In this document: piece after piece, positions 34,741 through 45,856 of the stretch
How positions within the stretch are numbered: the stretch's first letter is position 1
Layout of the letters: each line of letters begins with the position of its first letter
Assembly: GCF_032884065.1 (NCBI RefSeq)
Contig: NC_088868.1
Span: 38,866,867 to 38,930,866, forward strand
From: Artemia franciscana
Taxonomy: Eukaryota; Arthropoda; Branchiopoda; Anostraca; Artemiidae
Reading direction: 5' to 3'
Length of the DNA: 64,000 nucleotides
Translations under genes and position numbers: made by a program
The notes under the pieces: generated by a model
Seen by the model: the letters and a program-made list of their open reading frames with translations, nothing else
What the model was told of the DNA's origin: nothing
The model's database searches: none

Positions 34741-35319
34741 AGGGCTGCACGTTAAACAATTTGTTCATTCTTTACACAAGGTATGTTCTATTGTGAAGTA
34801 TGGGCATGTTTGACCTTTTCTTTCCAAAAATACAAAGGGTATTCAGGTGAGCCTCACAGAGGATGTTGAGCTAAATCAACACATTGTGTGCATACAGGTT
34901 TTCAAAAGGGCATAACTCTGGAATGACAAAGTATATTAAATTGGAACTTTCAGGAAATGATATGTAAGTTATTCAAATGACAAAAAAATTATTTGAAAAC
35001 CTTATTCCTCAAAATGAATTTTGAAAAAAAAGCAATTCATCATTTTCCCTCAACATAATTTTCGGTCCCCTTCTCTCCCTTAATATCTCCTGAAAGTTAA
35101 ACAGTGCAAAACAGCCAAATATGAATAACAAGGACCATGATCAATTTAAAACAATCATTAACTTTTTCAGTGAAATCTTTTTGACAACAGTCCTGTAGCC
35201 CCAGGACTTAATTGGCTGCTATAGAATATATCATGGAAAGAAAAGACTGCTCAGTTCCTGACCTGAGTTGTTTTATATGGTATAATCTGGCAAAAGACTG
35301 CTTGCTTAGTTTCTGTTGA
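34741..35319. other. Dispersed repeat relic
   Basis: GAGCTAAATCAACACATTGT with GGGCATAACTCTGGAATG recurs in diverged form at 54005-54065 (GAACTAAATCAAACACACTA, GGGTGTAACTTAGAATTGG). No gene was seen. Confidence 0.45.
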
Positions 35320-36900
35320 TGCATGCACTGAATGTATGCAGCCTGTGCTGGAATCAATGGAGACACAGTCCTTGCTCTGCAGAAGCAATCAGGACAATTC
35401 TTGTTTGTTCACCTGTGAAAAGTGCTTGCAAAGGGTAATAAGACCAGCTCAAACTATTCAGTACTAATGTATCTGTTAAATGCAATTGCTTTGTTACCAG
35501 TAATGCCAATCAAACTGAACTAGAGTATCTTCAGTCCCTTCATACAGACAGAGTGGTTCATGTACTGGACCATGCTCCTGAGCTCCATGTTTGTAGATTT
35601 CATGTAGGTGGTGGCTGCGGAAATGTGGAGAATTACATGTTTCTCCATGTTTGAGTGGATTTTGTTTTCCTGGGAACTTTTGATTCATGAATTCTTGTCC
35701 TTATAAGCACCTCACTTTCTGCAGAAAGAAAAAACTACAGTGCAAGACAGAATTCTTAAATACAAAAAGGGGAGCAAAAAAAATGCACCTTTGTTGATAT
35801 AAGGCTACTAAATACAGCTATATGCAATTCCAGTTATGAACTTAAATCTCTTATCATATGTCTTAAAGCAGCCAATGCAGATCTGTCTCCCATCATGCCA
35901 GCCCCTCCTCTTGAAACCCTGGAGAAACTAGGAAGAACCAACATTTGCTAGTATTCATTCTGTCCATTTAGTCCAAACAACCAACAGGTTTGGAATTTCA
36001 AACAGATCAAAGATTCGCCCATCTTTCAAACTATGATTTTCGAATTTCCCAACTTGGAACTGATTCAGTTTGTTGGGAAGTAAATTCAAGATGCAATGTA
36101 AAGCCCTTCATTAATCCTTATCCATTTCCAAAAAGCTACTGTTAAATGTTCAGTCACTAATGAACAAATGGAGATTATGCTTGAAAAATGAATTTGTTGA
36201 GATTGCTTTTATCTGTGAATAGTGATCTGTGATTGAGAAAGTAGTTGCATTTGATAGACATGATACTGTTATTAAACCAAGAATGATACCTGGTGACATT
36301 ACAGTAACACATCATGGTGGTATAAGTAATATTAGTTGATCATCTATAGGAAAAAGTTCTCAATGTCTATAATATTCCAAATAATTATGGTTTTGAAGTC
36401 TTGGTGGTGCAGGTGGCAGTGCAGGCCTGTGATGCCACCTAAGGAAGTAGCATCACTGTTGATGTTTACTGTTTACTACCCCCACCCCCTGAGGTCCTTA
36501 GTGTCAATACCTTTTGACTAAGGATACTTACAGCCTTAAACTGAAAATGTATGATCCATGTCTTCTAACAGCAGTATCACAATGTTTGGCGATTTTTAAT
36601 GATTTGGATGCCAAATGGCTAAGCCATTCTTTGTCACTTCAGCAGGCTATCCAACAAGAGGTAACTGTATGCTGGACCTCATTTTTAGCAACTTTCCCAA
36701 ATATAACAATACCCCAGTTACACAACCTATGCTAGGTATGAATGAACACCTGTGTGTTGCTTGGTTTACTAATCATTTTATTCCAAATAAACTGAGAAAA
36801 GTATGGCATAGAGGCCCAATAGACCTGAGCTAGCAAATCTCTACGAGAAATGGCTCTCAACCTTGACTGGCTTGATATCCTCTCATTGTCTGATTTGACT
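35320..36900 (+). pseudogene. Decayed LINE: endonuclease region
   Basis: + strand fragments in order: LLNVQSLMNKWRLCLKNEFV followed by EIAFICE near 36140, RHDTVIKPRMIPGD near 36260, FNDLDAKWLSHSLSLQQ near 36590, then SYPTRGNCMLDLIFSN and MNEHLCVAWF near 36650-36770. These correspond to LNVRSL.., the FGDFN box, the NxLDLIxxN box and the SDH-equivalent region of an AP-type LINE endonuclease. Many frame changes interrupt it. Sequence before 36100 may belong to ORF1 but is not readable. No polymerase follows. Confidence 0.7.
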
Positions 36901-37800
36901 GTCTAGGCTATTCATGTATCCTCTAGGCATTACTAAACTGCTTTAAACGCCTTTTGTAAAAATACTCATTACACTTGGTATTTTATACTTAGCTTTGTTG
37001 TTTTGTAATATTGGATGCGTCTTAGATATAAAAACGTTATGATCACTCCTGGTAGGGAAATGATGTAATTTATTCTCCTGAAATGTGCTCATAAATATGA
37101 CATCGCCCATATGAACTTTGTTCTAAACATAAAGTTCTCAACGAATTTTCTCAAATATGTAGATTGTTTGTGCAGGCATAAACCCCAAGCTGCCAATTTT
37201 CAAAAATATATGTATTTATTCTGATTCTTGCTGTCATTGTAATTTTTGCTGCTACTTATATTCTAACCACATATTCCTTTGGTGTTGCTGTTGCACATCT
37301 TTTTACCGCACATTTCTTTTTTCTTTGCGTTCATTTTTAATTTGTTTGGCTCCTTGTTGTCATTTGTTTTGTAACTGCATATTTCTTTGTTCTTCATTTT
37401 TTTTCACTCGTTTTAATTCTTGCTGTCTCTTTTTACTGGACATTTCTTTGTTTTCTATTTCAGATTTGACTCACTGTAATTGTTATTGCTGCAATTATTC
37501 TAACCGTATGATGTTTGTTCTTTATTTTCGTTTATCATTGCTGCAGGCATTTTCAATACCTTTTACCTAAGCTCCTTGGTCTGGTTTTGTCACATATGAT
37601 GTTCTAGGTTATTTATTTGTCCTCTGGTCATTACTGGACTGCTTAAAACGCCTTTTGTAAAAACACTTATTACACTTGGTATTTTGTGCTTAGTTTTGTT
37701 CCTTCTGTATATTGCATGTGCTGTAAATACTAAATCAGTACTATCACTCCCAGGAGGGGGATGATTTGACTTATTCTCTTGAATTGTGCTCATAAATAAT
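36901..37800 (+). repeat. Pair of 200-bp direct repeats around a T-rich interior
   Basis: 36901-37100 and 37601-37800 share CATTACTAAACTGCTTTAAA, CGCCTTTTGTAAAAATACTC, TTACACTTGGTATTTT, ATCACTCCTGGTAGGG and GTGCTCATAAATA in the same order at 700-bp spacing. The interior has internal TTCTTGCTGTC and ACATTTCTTTGTT repeats. The pair follows the LINE fragment and may be tandemly repeated 3' sequence. Confidence 0.75.
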
Positions 37801-37989
37801 TCGCCACTCTGTTTTTTTTTGTTTTGTTTCCAGATTTATTTCTTTATCTCATCATGGCTGGCAAGTTCAACTTTACAATTTTTTTTTTATTCTTGTTCTA
37901 AAATGCTCTAAAATACAACAAAGTGAAACAAAAATGCAGTGTTCCATGTGGGGCTGCTAAATAAGTGAACTGTTTTACGGAATATTAGT

Positions 37990-39746
37990 GAAAAAGCTTA
38001 TGTTTAATAGAGAGTAGAAGGAGTTTGTACAAGAATTATCCCAGTGGTAAATCGTATGAAAACAAAAGGAATGTAAAGAAAGTGGAGGAAGCGTTAAAAT
38101 ATGAACTAAGGAGATGTGAAGTAGAGGCCATGGATAAAATTGCTGAGGATCTGGAAGATGCAGCTAGACGGCATAATAGTAAAACATTATACTGGCATGT
38201 TAATAAATTGAAAGGGAGTAGTCAGTCCAGACTAGTCCCAGTTAAAGATAGGAATGGGGCCACAATTAGTGATAAGGAAAAAGTTAACAAAAGATGGGTG
38301 AACATTTCGAGAATGTGCTAAACTTTTGATACGGTTGCAGGAAAAGATATAGATGAAAATAAAAAAGTTTGTGATACCTTGGATGTGAAGGAAGATTTGT
38401 TTTGTGAGGAAGAATTAGCGACAGTACTAAAAGGATTAAAATATAATAAGGCTCCAGGTGATGATAGTGTGATAAATGAGTTTCTTAAATATGGTGGCTC
38501 TGAGGTTAGAAATAAGCTACTGAAGATTATGAATATGATTTTTGATAAAGGGAAGTACCCAATAATTTTAGGAAAACCTTAATTAAACCACTGTATAAGA
38601 AAGATGACAAGAGTGTGTGTTTTAATTATCAAGGCATTATTCTGGTCTCTGTAGGTAGCAAATTACTTAGTAATATGATACTTTTTAGACTGAGAGATGC
38701 TGTTGACAAAGTTTTAAGGGGAGAACAATGCGATTTTAGAAAAGGTAGAGGATGTGTGGACCAAGTTTTCACTCCTAAGCTAATAATTGAGAAGTTCATT
38801 GCCAAACACCTATGGTTCTCAGTTTTATCGATTATGAGCAAGCTTTTGATTCTGGTGATAGAAGAGCGTTAGCAAAGGTCTTATCCTTATATGGTATACC
38901 AGAAAAACACATTAAAATGGTTTGTGCTATGTGTGAGAATAATAATTCAATTGTTTGCATTATTAAAATTAATAATCTTTAATTTGCAACAGGAAATGAG
39001 GTTAGCAACTAGTTCTGTATTAAATCAAGAGTTAAGCAGGGCTGTGTTCTATCTCCCTTAAATGGATCATTTTGATGGACTTCGTCTCAAGGAGCAAAGG
39101 AAAGGCAATTGGAGACCACGGAATCAAATGGGGAGGAAAGACGCTCCTGGACTTAGATTACACTGATGATTTAAGCATATTAGATGAAATTGTGAGCAAA
39201 ATGAATGAGTTTTCAGATGTTTTGTGAGTTCAGGGCGCTAGAATAGGCTTGAAAATTAATGTTAAGAAAACTAAGTTACTAGGCTAGGAATAAGCGAAGA
39301 TGAAAAGGTGACGTTGTGTAACGAAAAGATTGATCAGGTTGGCAGCTTCACTTACCTTGGTAGTATTATTAGTAAAGATAGTGGGAGCACTGAAGATGTC
39401 AAAAGTAGAATAAGTTTGGGAGAATAGGAAGGTAAGTGTGCAAACCAAGATTAGAATATTGGAAGCTAAAGTGATGTTGCGATGGCTAGGCCATGTTCTG
39501 TGGATGAAGGATGAAAGATTGCCAAAGATTGTCCTTTTTTGCCAGCCGTCTGGAGCTACACGGAAATGAGGTCGTTCTCATCTGGGTTGGGAGGATGTCA
39601 TAAATAAAGATTTAAAGGAAATGGGAACTCCCTGGGAGGGTGTAAAGAGGGAGGCCTTGAAAAGATTAGGTCGGAAGAGGAGCGTGCGTTGCTGTGTTGG
39701 CCTCAGGCGGCTTGATGCTGCGGTGAGTTATTAGTAGTAGTAGTAG
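37990..39746 (+). pseudogene. Decayed RTE-like LINE, reverse transcriptase to 3' tail
   Basis: Broken + strand frames in order: WHVNKLKGSSQSRLVPVKDR, EELATVLKGLKYNKAPGDDS, GIILVSVGSKLLSNMILFRL with REDA-like and GEQCDFRKGRGCVDQVFT, then YGIPEKHIKM, VKQGCVLSPL, LLDLDYTDDLSIL (catalytic box as YTDD), GLKINVKKTKLL, GSFTYLGSIISKDSGSTEDV, RWLGHVLWMKDERLPK and RRLDAA. This is the arrangement of RTE-type LINEs common in animal genomes. The element ends in (TAG)n at 39729-39746. Several stops and frameshifts make it inactive. The endonuclease is absent. Confidence 0.88.
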
Positions 39747-39754
39747 AAATTTAT

Positions 39755-39999
39755 ATTTGCCTGGAGCAGTCAAAAGAAGCTGATTGTATTTTGACTCAAT
39801 TGGTGGAACAGGGAAGCTCTTTGGCAACACTGGCAACTGAGCTCTTTGGCAACACTGCTGTTAGCAAGATAATTGGTGTTTACACTTGACTGAGCCAATT
39901 TGCTGCTCACTTTTGATATATTTGGTAGACAATTAGGATAGTCATTGCAATTCCCCTCCTATTTCTGTTAGTTTTAATTGAACAAAAGCTAAGACCTTA
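39755..39999 (+). pseudogene. Decayed copy of zinc-finger first exon and intron start
   Basis: GCAGTCAAAAGAAGCTGATT is shared with the intact first exon at 44290-44381 and the region continues through the exon (GAGCTCTTTGGCAACACTGC) into the intron (GAGCCAATTTGCTGCTCACT). The start codon position reads AGG and the donor GT has become AT, so it cannot act as a first exon. Its intron is cut at 39999/43154 by the satellite-bearing element and continues at 43154-43330. Confidence 0.72.
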
Positions 40000-42900
40000 T
40001 ATGGCACTTGTGACGAGGTCCGAAGAGCCAAGAGCTCATATGGTATGAGCTCTAGCAAAATTCTAAGAATCAATAGATTGCTTTAAAAGGAAAATCAGAG
40101 GCTTAATGCCGGTCGGGATTTAAAATAAGGGCTCTGAGTCACGAGGCTCTTCTAAATATTAAAATTCATTAAGATCCAATCACCCACTCGTAAGTTAAAA
40201 ATACTCAATTTTTCTGATTTGTCCTCTTCCTTCAGCCCCCCCCCCAGATGGTCGAATCGGGGAAATTAATCAAGTCAATTGGTGCAGCTCCCTGTCACGC
40301 CTACCAATTTTCATCGTCCTAGCACGTCCAGAAGCACCAAACTCGCCATAGCACTGAACCCCACTACCAAACTCTACCAAAGAGAGCGGATCCAGTCCGG
40401 TTACGCCAATCACGTATCTACGACATTTATAAGTGTTTTCCAAGATTTCCGTTTCCCCCTCCAACTTCCCCAATGTTAAAAGATCTGGTCGGGATTTGAA
40501 ATGAGAGCTCTGAGACACGAGTTCCTTTTTAATATCAAATTTCATTAAGATCTGGCCAACCGTTTTTAAGCTAAAAATACCTCAATTTTTCTGATTTTTC
40601 CAAATTAACAACCCCCAGCTCCCTCAATTAGAACGGAACCGTACCACTTATGTCAATCTCGTATCTATAACTTGTGCTTATTCTACCAATCAAGTTTCAT
40701 TTCGATCTCTCCACTCAAAGGTTTTTCCAAGATTTCTATTTCCCCCCTTCAACCCTCTATGCTCCCGGATCCGATTCGAATTGAAAAGGAGCATCTGAGA
40801 CATACGGTTCTTCTATATATCAAGTTTCATTAAGATCCAATCACCCATCTGTAAGATACCTCGATTTTCACGTTTTCAAAGAATTCCAGTTTAAAATGCG
40901 ATTTAAATGAAAGTTCAAAAGGACAAGATCCTTCTAGATATCAAATTTCATTAAGATCTATCACCAGTTGGTAAGTTACAAATACCTTATTTTTTCAAAT
41001 TTTTTGAATTACTCCCCCCCCCAACTCCACCAAAAAGAGCGGATCCGGTTCGGTTATGTCAGTCACTTATCTTGGACTTTTGCTTATTCTTTCCACCAAG
41101 TTTCATCCTGATCTCTCCGCTTTAAGCGTTTTCCAAGATTTCTGGTCCCCCCTTAATGCCACTGGATCCGGTCGGGATTTAAAATAAGAGATCTGAGTTT
41201 CAAGGTCCTTCTAAATATGAAATTTCATTAAGATAAGATCACTCTTTCGGAAGTCACTAATACCTATTTTTTTCTAATTTTTAGAAGTAAAAAACTCCCC
41301 CAAAGAGAGCAGATCCGTTCCGATTGTGTCAATCCTGTATCTAGGACTTGTGCTTATTTATCCCACCAGGTTTCACCCGATCCCTCCACTCTTAAGTGTT
41401 TTCCAAGATTTTAGATTCCGTCCCCCAACTTACCCTTCACCGGATCCGGTCGGGATTTATGATAAGAGCTCTGAGACACAATATCCTTCTAAACATCAAA
41501 TTTCATTAAGCTCCGATTACTCCTTCATAAGTTAAAAATACCTTGTTTTTTATTTTTCAAAATTAACCCTCCTCCCCCAACTCCCCCAAAGAGAACGGAT
41601 CCGTTCCGGCTATTTCATCACGTATCTAGGACTTACGATTATTTTTACCACCAAGTTCCATCCCGATCCCTCCACTCTAAGCGTTTTCCTAGATTTTAGG
41701 TCCCCATCCCCGAACTCACCCTAATGTCATCGGATCCGGTCGGGATTTAAAATAAGAGCTCTGAGACACGATATCCTTCCAAAAATCTAATTTCGCTAAG
41801 ATCAGATCACTCCTTCGTAAGTTAAAAATACCTCATTTTGTCTAATTTTTTATAATTAAACTCCCCCCTCAACTTCCCCAAAGAGAGCGGATCCGTTCCG
41901 GTTATATCAATCACGTATCTAGGACTTGTGCTTACTTTCCCCACCAAGTTTCATCCCGATCACTCGACCCTAAGCGTTTTCCGAGATTTTAGGCTCCCCC
42001 CTCAATTCCCCCCAAAATCACCAGATCCAGTCGGGATTCAAAATAAGAGCTCGGAGACATAATATTCTTTCAAACTTCAAATTTCAAAAACTTTTAACCT
42101 TCAGATGTTGAAAACACCTCATTTTTTCTAATTTTTAGAATTAACCCCCTCCCTAATCCCTTAAACAGAGCATATCCGTTCCGGTTATGTCAATCACGTA
42201 TCTGGGACTTCTGCTTATTTTTCCCACCATGTTTTATCCTGATCCCTCCATTCTAAGCGTTTTCCAAGATTTTAGCCCCCCCCCCGAACTCCCACCAATG
42301 TCATCGGATCCGGTCAGGATTTAAAACAAGAGCTCTGAGACACGATATCCTTCCAAAAATCAAATTTCATTAAGATCCGATCACTCCTTCGTAAATTAAA
42401 AATACTTCATTTTTTCTAATTTTTCAGAATTAACCCTTCCCCCCAACTCCCCCAAAGAGAGCGGATCTGTTCCGGTTATATCAATCACGTATCTAGGACA
42501 TGTGCTTATTTTTCCCACCAAGTTTAATCCTAATCCCTCAACTCTAAGCGTTTTCCGAGATTTTAGGTTCCCCCCAGAATCACCGGATCCAGTCGGGATT
42601 CAAAATAAGAGCTCTGAGACATGATATTCTTCCAAACTTCAAATTTCATTATGATCTGATCACTCCTTCTTAAGTCAAAAATACCTCATTTTTTGCAGAT
42701 CCGTTCCGGTTATGTCTATCACATATCTAGGACTTCTGCTTATTTTTCCCACCAAGTTTCATCCTGATCCCTCAATTCTAAGCGTTTTCCAAGATTTTAG
42801 GTTCCCCCTCAACTCCCCCAATGTCACTAGATCTGGTTGAGATTTAAAATAAGAGCTCTGAGACAAGGTATCCTTCCAAACATCAAATTTCATTAAGATC

Positions 42901-43153
42901 CCATCACCCGTTCGCAAGTTAAAAATACTTCATTTTTTCTATTATTTCCAAATTAACCGACCCCCCACTCCCTTCCAGATGGTCAAATCGCGAAAAGGAC
43001 TATTTCCAATTTAATCTGGTCTGGTCCCTCATACGCCTGCCAAATTTCATCGTACTAGTTTACCTGGAAGTACCTAAAGTAGCAAAACCGGGACTGACAG
43101 ACCGACAGAATTTGCGATTGCTATATGTCACTTGGTTAATACCAAGTGCCATA
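40000..43153 (-). mobile_element. Satellite-bearing TIR element, copy 2 (about ten 290-bp units)
   Basis: Ends are TATGGCACTTG (40000-40010) and CAAGTGCCATA (43143-43153), a perfect 11-bp inverted repeat, with the near-palindrome CACTTGGTTAATACCAAGTG at 43129-43148. The interior is inverted relative to the copy at 5484-7206 and holds about ten units of 277-291 bp, recognised by GAGCTCTGAGACACGATATC, TTTCATTAAGATCCGATCAC, GAGCGGATCCGTTCCGGTTA and CCACCAAGTTTCATCCCGAT. An 11-bp direct repeat AATTGAACAAA flanks it at 39976-39986 and 43160-43170, a few bases outside the inverted repeats. The surrounding sequence is a duplicated zinc-finger intron, so the insertion is datable after that duplication. 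No transposase frame was found. Confidence 0.8.
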
Positions 43154-43554
43154 AAAATCAATTGAACAAAGTATAGAAGCTATAGAGATTTCCACAAAGA
43201 AGTTTTACAACCATAGTTTTCCTAATAGTGTGTTTTTATTGCCTATGTATTTTGTCAAATGGAAATTTATAGCTAGTTTACCATGTGTAGTTCGAACATT
43301 TAAATGAAATAGATGGTCTTCTACGTATAATCTAATAATTTCCCTATCTAGCTTAGAGGATGACATCGTGTTTGCCTGCAATATGCAGTAGGGGTCTCAA
43401 TGAATACTTTATTTATAAGTTGATTTATTAACAACAGATTCTATTTTGTTTTTATTTTTACGGATTTTTCTTTTAAGATTTCCTTCTGTCAATATGTTTC
43501 TGAATTCGAAACTTCTACTTAGTTTTTGTGTCTAAAAAAATCTAATATTTGTGT
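43154..43554 (+). other. Continuation of the interrupted zinc-finger intron copy
   Basis: AAAGTATAGAAGCTATAGAG, CAAAGAAGTTTT and CCTAATAGTGTG match 43945-44030 of the next copy (AAACTATCAAAGCTATTAGA, CAAAGAAGTTTT, GCTAATAGTGCG). Beyond about 43330 no feature was recognised. Confidence 0.6.
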
Positions 43555-43715
43555 AAGAGTTTTATTGTTTTAAAAAGTAGAGCTGTGAGAAAGAGTCAAA
43601 CTTTAGTGTAAAGAGCAGGGCATTGAGGAGGGGACAGTCCCTTTTATATACGGAATAATTTCTGTTGGTTTTAAGTTTTAATGTCGCTCCTGACTCTCAG
43701 TAAAAAAAAATATTT
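43555..43715 (+). mobile_element. Right half of the 7459-7770 foldback element
   Basis: GAGGAGGGGACAGTCCC, then GGTTTTAAGTTTTAATGTCG and a CTGACTCTCAGTAAAA end correspond to the right arm of the complete element. The left arm is missing. Confidence 0.6.
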
Positions 43716-43784
43716 TTTTATTTAATTTCTGAGTGTTTTTAAATTCATGCAGGTTTTGATTTTGGCTCTGATTTTGGAAACACC

Positions 43785-44040
43785 CAATATTGTAACGTGA
43801 CAACACTGGAGCTCTTTGGCAACACAGCTGTTAAGTAAGGTAATTGGTGTTAGGGTTGATTGGGCCAACTTTATGCTCATTTTGGCTGTATTTGGTAGAA
43901 AATAAGGACAGTCAATTCCCTTTCTATTTCTGCTACTTTTAATTGAAAAATTGATTAAACAAACTATCAAAGCTATTAGAAATTTTCTCAAAGAAGTTTT
44001 TCAAACAATTGTTTTGCTAATAGTGCGTTTGTAATGCTTA
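43785..44040 (+). pseudogene. Second decayed copy of zinc-finger first exon
   Basis: GAGCTCTTTGGCAACACAGC, TGTTAAGTAAGGTAATTGG and the intron block TATTTGGTAGAAAATAAGGA align with the functional exon at 44342-44381 and with 63737-63785. The 5' part with the ATG is replaced and the codon before the donor is a stop. It keeps the splice donor GTAATT. Confidence 0.65.
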
Positions 44041-44341
44041 TATATTGCTGTTCTTCTATATGTTCTTCTGTTCTTCTTTGTTTGGTGGTCTCCTAGACTT
44101 ACAGAATTAAATCCATTGACACTAGAACCGTTTTTAAAATTTTGTTAATATAAAAGTAGAAATAACAATAAGTTAGTCTTAAAAGTTGGTCTCTACCATT
44201 TTTCTGTTTGTATTTCCCAACCATTTTTATAAATTTGTGCTTCTTATGAAGATATAAATTTGTATTTTGTTATTTATTTTGATTCTAGAGCGTGAAGCAG
44301 TCAAAAGAAGCTGATTTTGTATTGGACTCAATTGGTGAAAC

Positions 44342-44381
44342 ATGGATGCATCCGAGCTCTTTACCATCACTGTTAAGCAAG
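44342..44381 (+). CDS. C2H2 zinc-finger gene, first coding exon
   Basis: The ATG opens MDASELFTITVKQ and the exon ends G|gtaatt, leaving one base of a codon; exon 2 begins with two bases that complete it (GAA). The 5' UTR probably starts at or after a TTGATTCTAG at 44280-44289. The same short exon with the same donor and phase is found at 63737-63785 (MESSNMETFGSTAVKQ) and decayed at 39755 and 43785, and this conservation across copies supports it as real. No domain is contained; it supplies the N-terminus of the finger protein. Confidence 0.72.
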
Positions 44382-45694
44382 GTAATTAGGGTTGTGGTTT
44401 TGCCAATTTGCTGCTTATTTTGCTATACTTGGTAGGAAATTAAGACATTCGTTTGAATTCCCTATTTATTTCTGCTACTTTCACTCGAAAAATTGCTTTA
44501 GGCCATGATTAAGTAACTGATGGAACTCGAAAATCTCATGTTAAAATCGAAAATTTATATTTAAAAAGTGCTCAAGTATTCATTGGCGGAAGATACCGCT
44601 TTTAATATCAGGCCGTAGCTTCTTGAAGATGCTACAAATGTTTGCTAGGATTTTGCTCTATTTCCTCTAATTGCTTAGAAATCCTAGAAAATGTCTAGTT
44701 CTTTTCACAAGTGTACTCTATGAAGGATATTGCTTTTAGAACAAATCGGTACTATCATGAGCAGAAGACAATAACCTGTAGGATGTTTGCGCTCGATTTT
44801 CGATGTATTTTCCTGTTTTTGAACAGTCCCATAGAATGTTTTCAGCTACCTGAAATTTTTACAAGTTTTTTGCCAGAAAGAATCGTTTCAGGTATTTTGC
44901 CTGAGAATAAATTTTTATTACTTATGTAGGACGTTTATATACTACTTTACTAAGCTGATAAATCTTGGAGTTCAGTTTCTGACTCGTCTATGAAGTACCA
45001 TATAAAAATATTGACATTGACAAGACAATTGAAAATCTTAACATTAATTTTCAATTAATGTTACATTGACAATGACGATGACAATTGACAATCTGAACCC
45101 TGAATCCGCAAAACCTCTAAAAATTCGTTCATTTTGCTTTCAGTTTCATTTAATGATAAAGCTACAGTGATGACAGTGGTCAAATATGGCTCTGAAGCAT
45201 GGGCGCTCCGAAAAGCAGACGAAAATTTACTGACTGTTTTCCAGAGAAATTGTCTATGAATTGTTCTGGGTACCCGGCTGACTGACCGTATTTCAAACAG
45301 TAGGCTGTACGAAAAATGTGGTTCAATCTCACTTTCTAGGGCTATAATGGAAGAAAGGTTGAGACGGCTAGGCCACGTTCTACCGATGAGGGATGACAGA
45401 TTGTCGAAGATTGTCCTTTTTGGCCAACCATCTGGGGCTACACGGAAAGCAGGTTGTCCTCCTCTGGGTTGGGAGAATGTCAGAAATAAATATTTAAAGG
45501 AAATGTGAACTTCCTGGGAGGGTGTAAAGACGGCAGCCTTGAGTAGATTAGGTTGGAGGAGGAGCCTGCGTATCTGTGTTGGTCTCAGGCGGTTTGGTGC
45601 TGCAGTGAGCTATTATTAGTAGTAGTAGTAGCAGTAATAAGTAATGGACTTGTTTTGTTGTCAGTGTTCTTATATGATTTTCTCTAATTTTTAG
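44382..45694 (+). other. Zinc-finger gene intron 1
   Basis: Its beginning is homologous with the introns of the other first-exon copies. It contains a truncated RTE-like LINE (45140-45640). A 72-codon frame at 44711-44929 is unrecognised. Confidence 0.6.
45140..45640 (+). pseudogene. RTE-like LINE 3' fragment
   Basis: Frames read VKYGSEAWALRKADENLLTV, NSRLYEKCGSISLSRAIMEE, RLRRLGHVLPMRDDRLSKIV, GQPSGATRKAGCPPLGWENV and LRICVGLRRFGAAVS, then a (TAG)n tail at about 45612-45632. It is the same family as 37990-39746 and less decayed in this part. It lies in the zinc-finger gene intron. Confidence 0.88.
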
Positions 45695-45856
45695 AAACTG
45701 AAGATACCTCCTCAAATGACAATACATATATTTTTGGAAGTACATATCCTACATCTTCTATGGAACATGAAGCCAATTTGCTTGGTGAATTGTCTGGGAC
45801 ATATGAAGATTTTAAATTTGGCATTAAACTGGAGTCAAACATCGACGAAGACAAAG
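45695..45856 (+). CDS. C2H2 zinc-finger gene, second coding exon
   Basis: Acceptor TTTTTAG at 45688-45694 and donor AAAG|gtaggc. The exon is 162 bp and starts with two bases completing a codon from exon 1, then reads TEDTSSNDNTYIFGSTYP, then EANLLGELSGTYEDFKFGIK and LESNIDEDK, ending with one base of the next codon. Exon 3 starts with the two bases that finish it. It is acidic and serine/threonine-rich with no known fold, as is usual for the linker between the N-terminus and the finger array. Confidence 0.8.

Noticed and set aside
36901-37800. Direct repeats 700 bp apart read as long terminal repeats of a small element
   Set aside because: No primer-binding site, polypurine tract, clear end motif or target duplication was seen. 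The interior is itself repetitive and follows a LINE fragment, so tandem 3' repeat is simpler.
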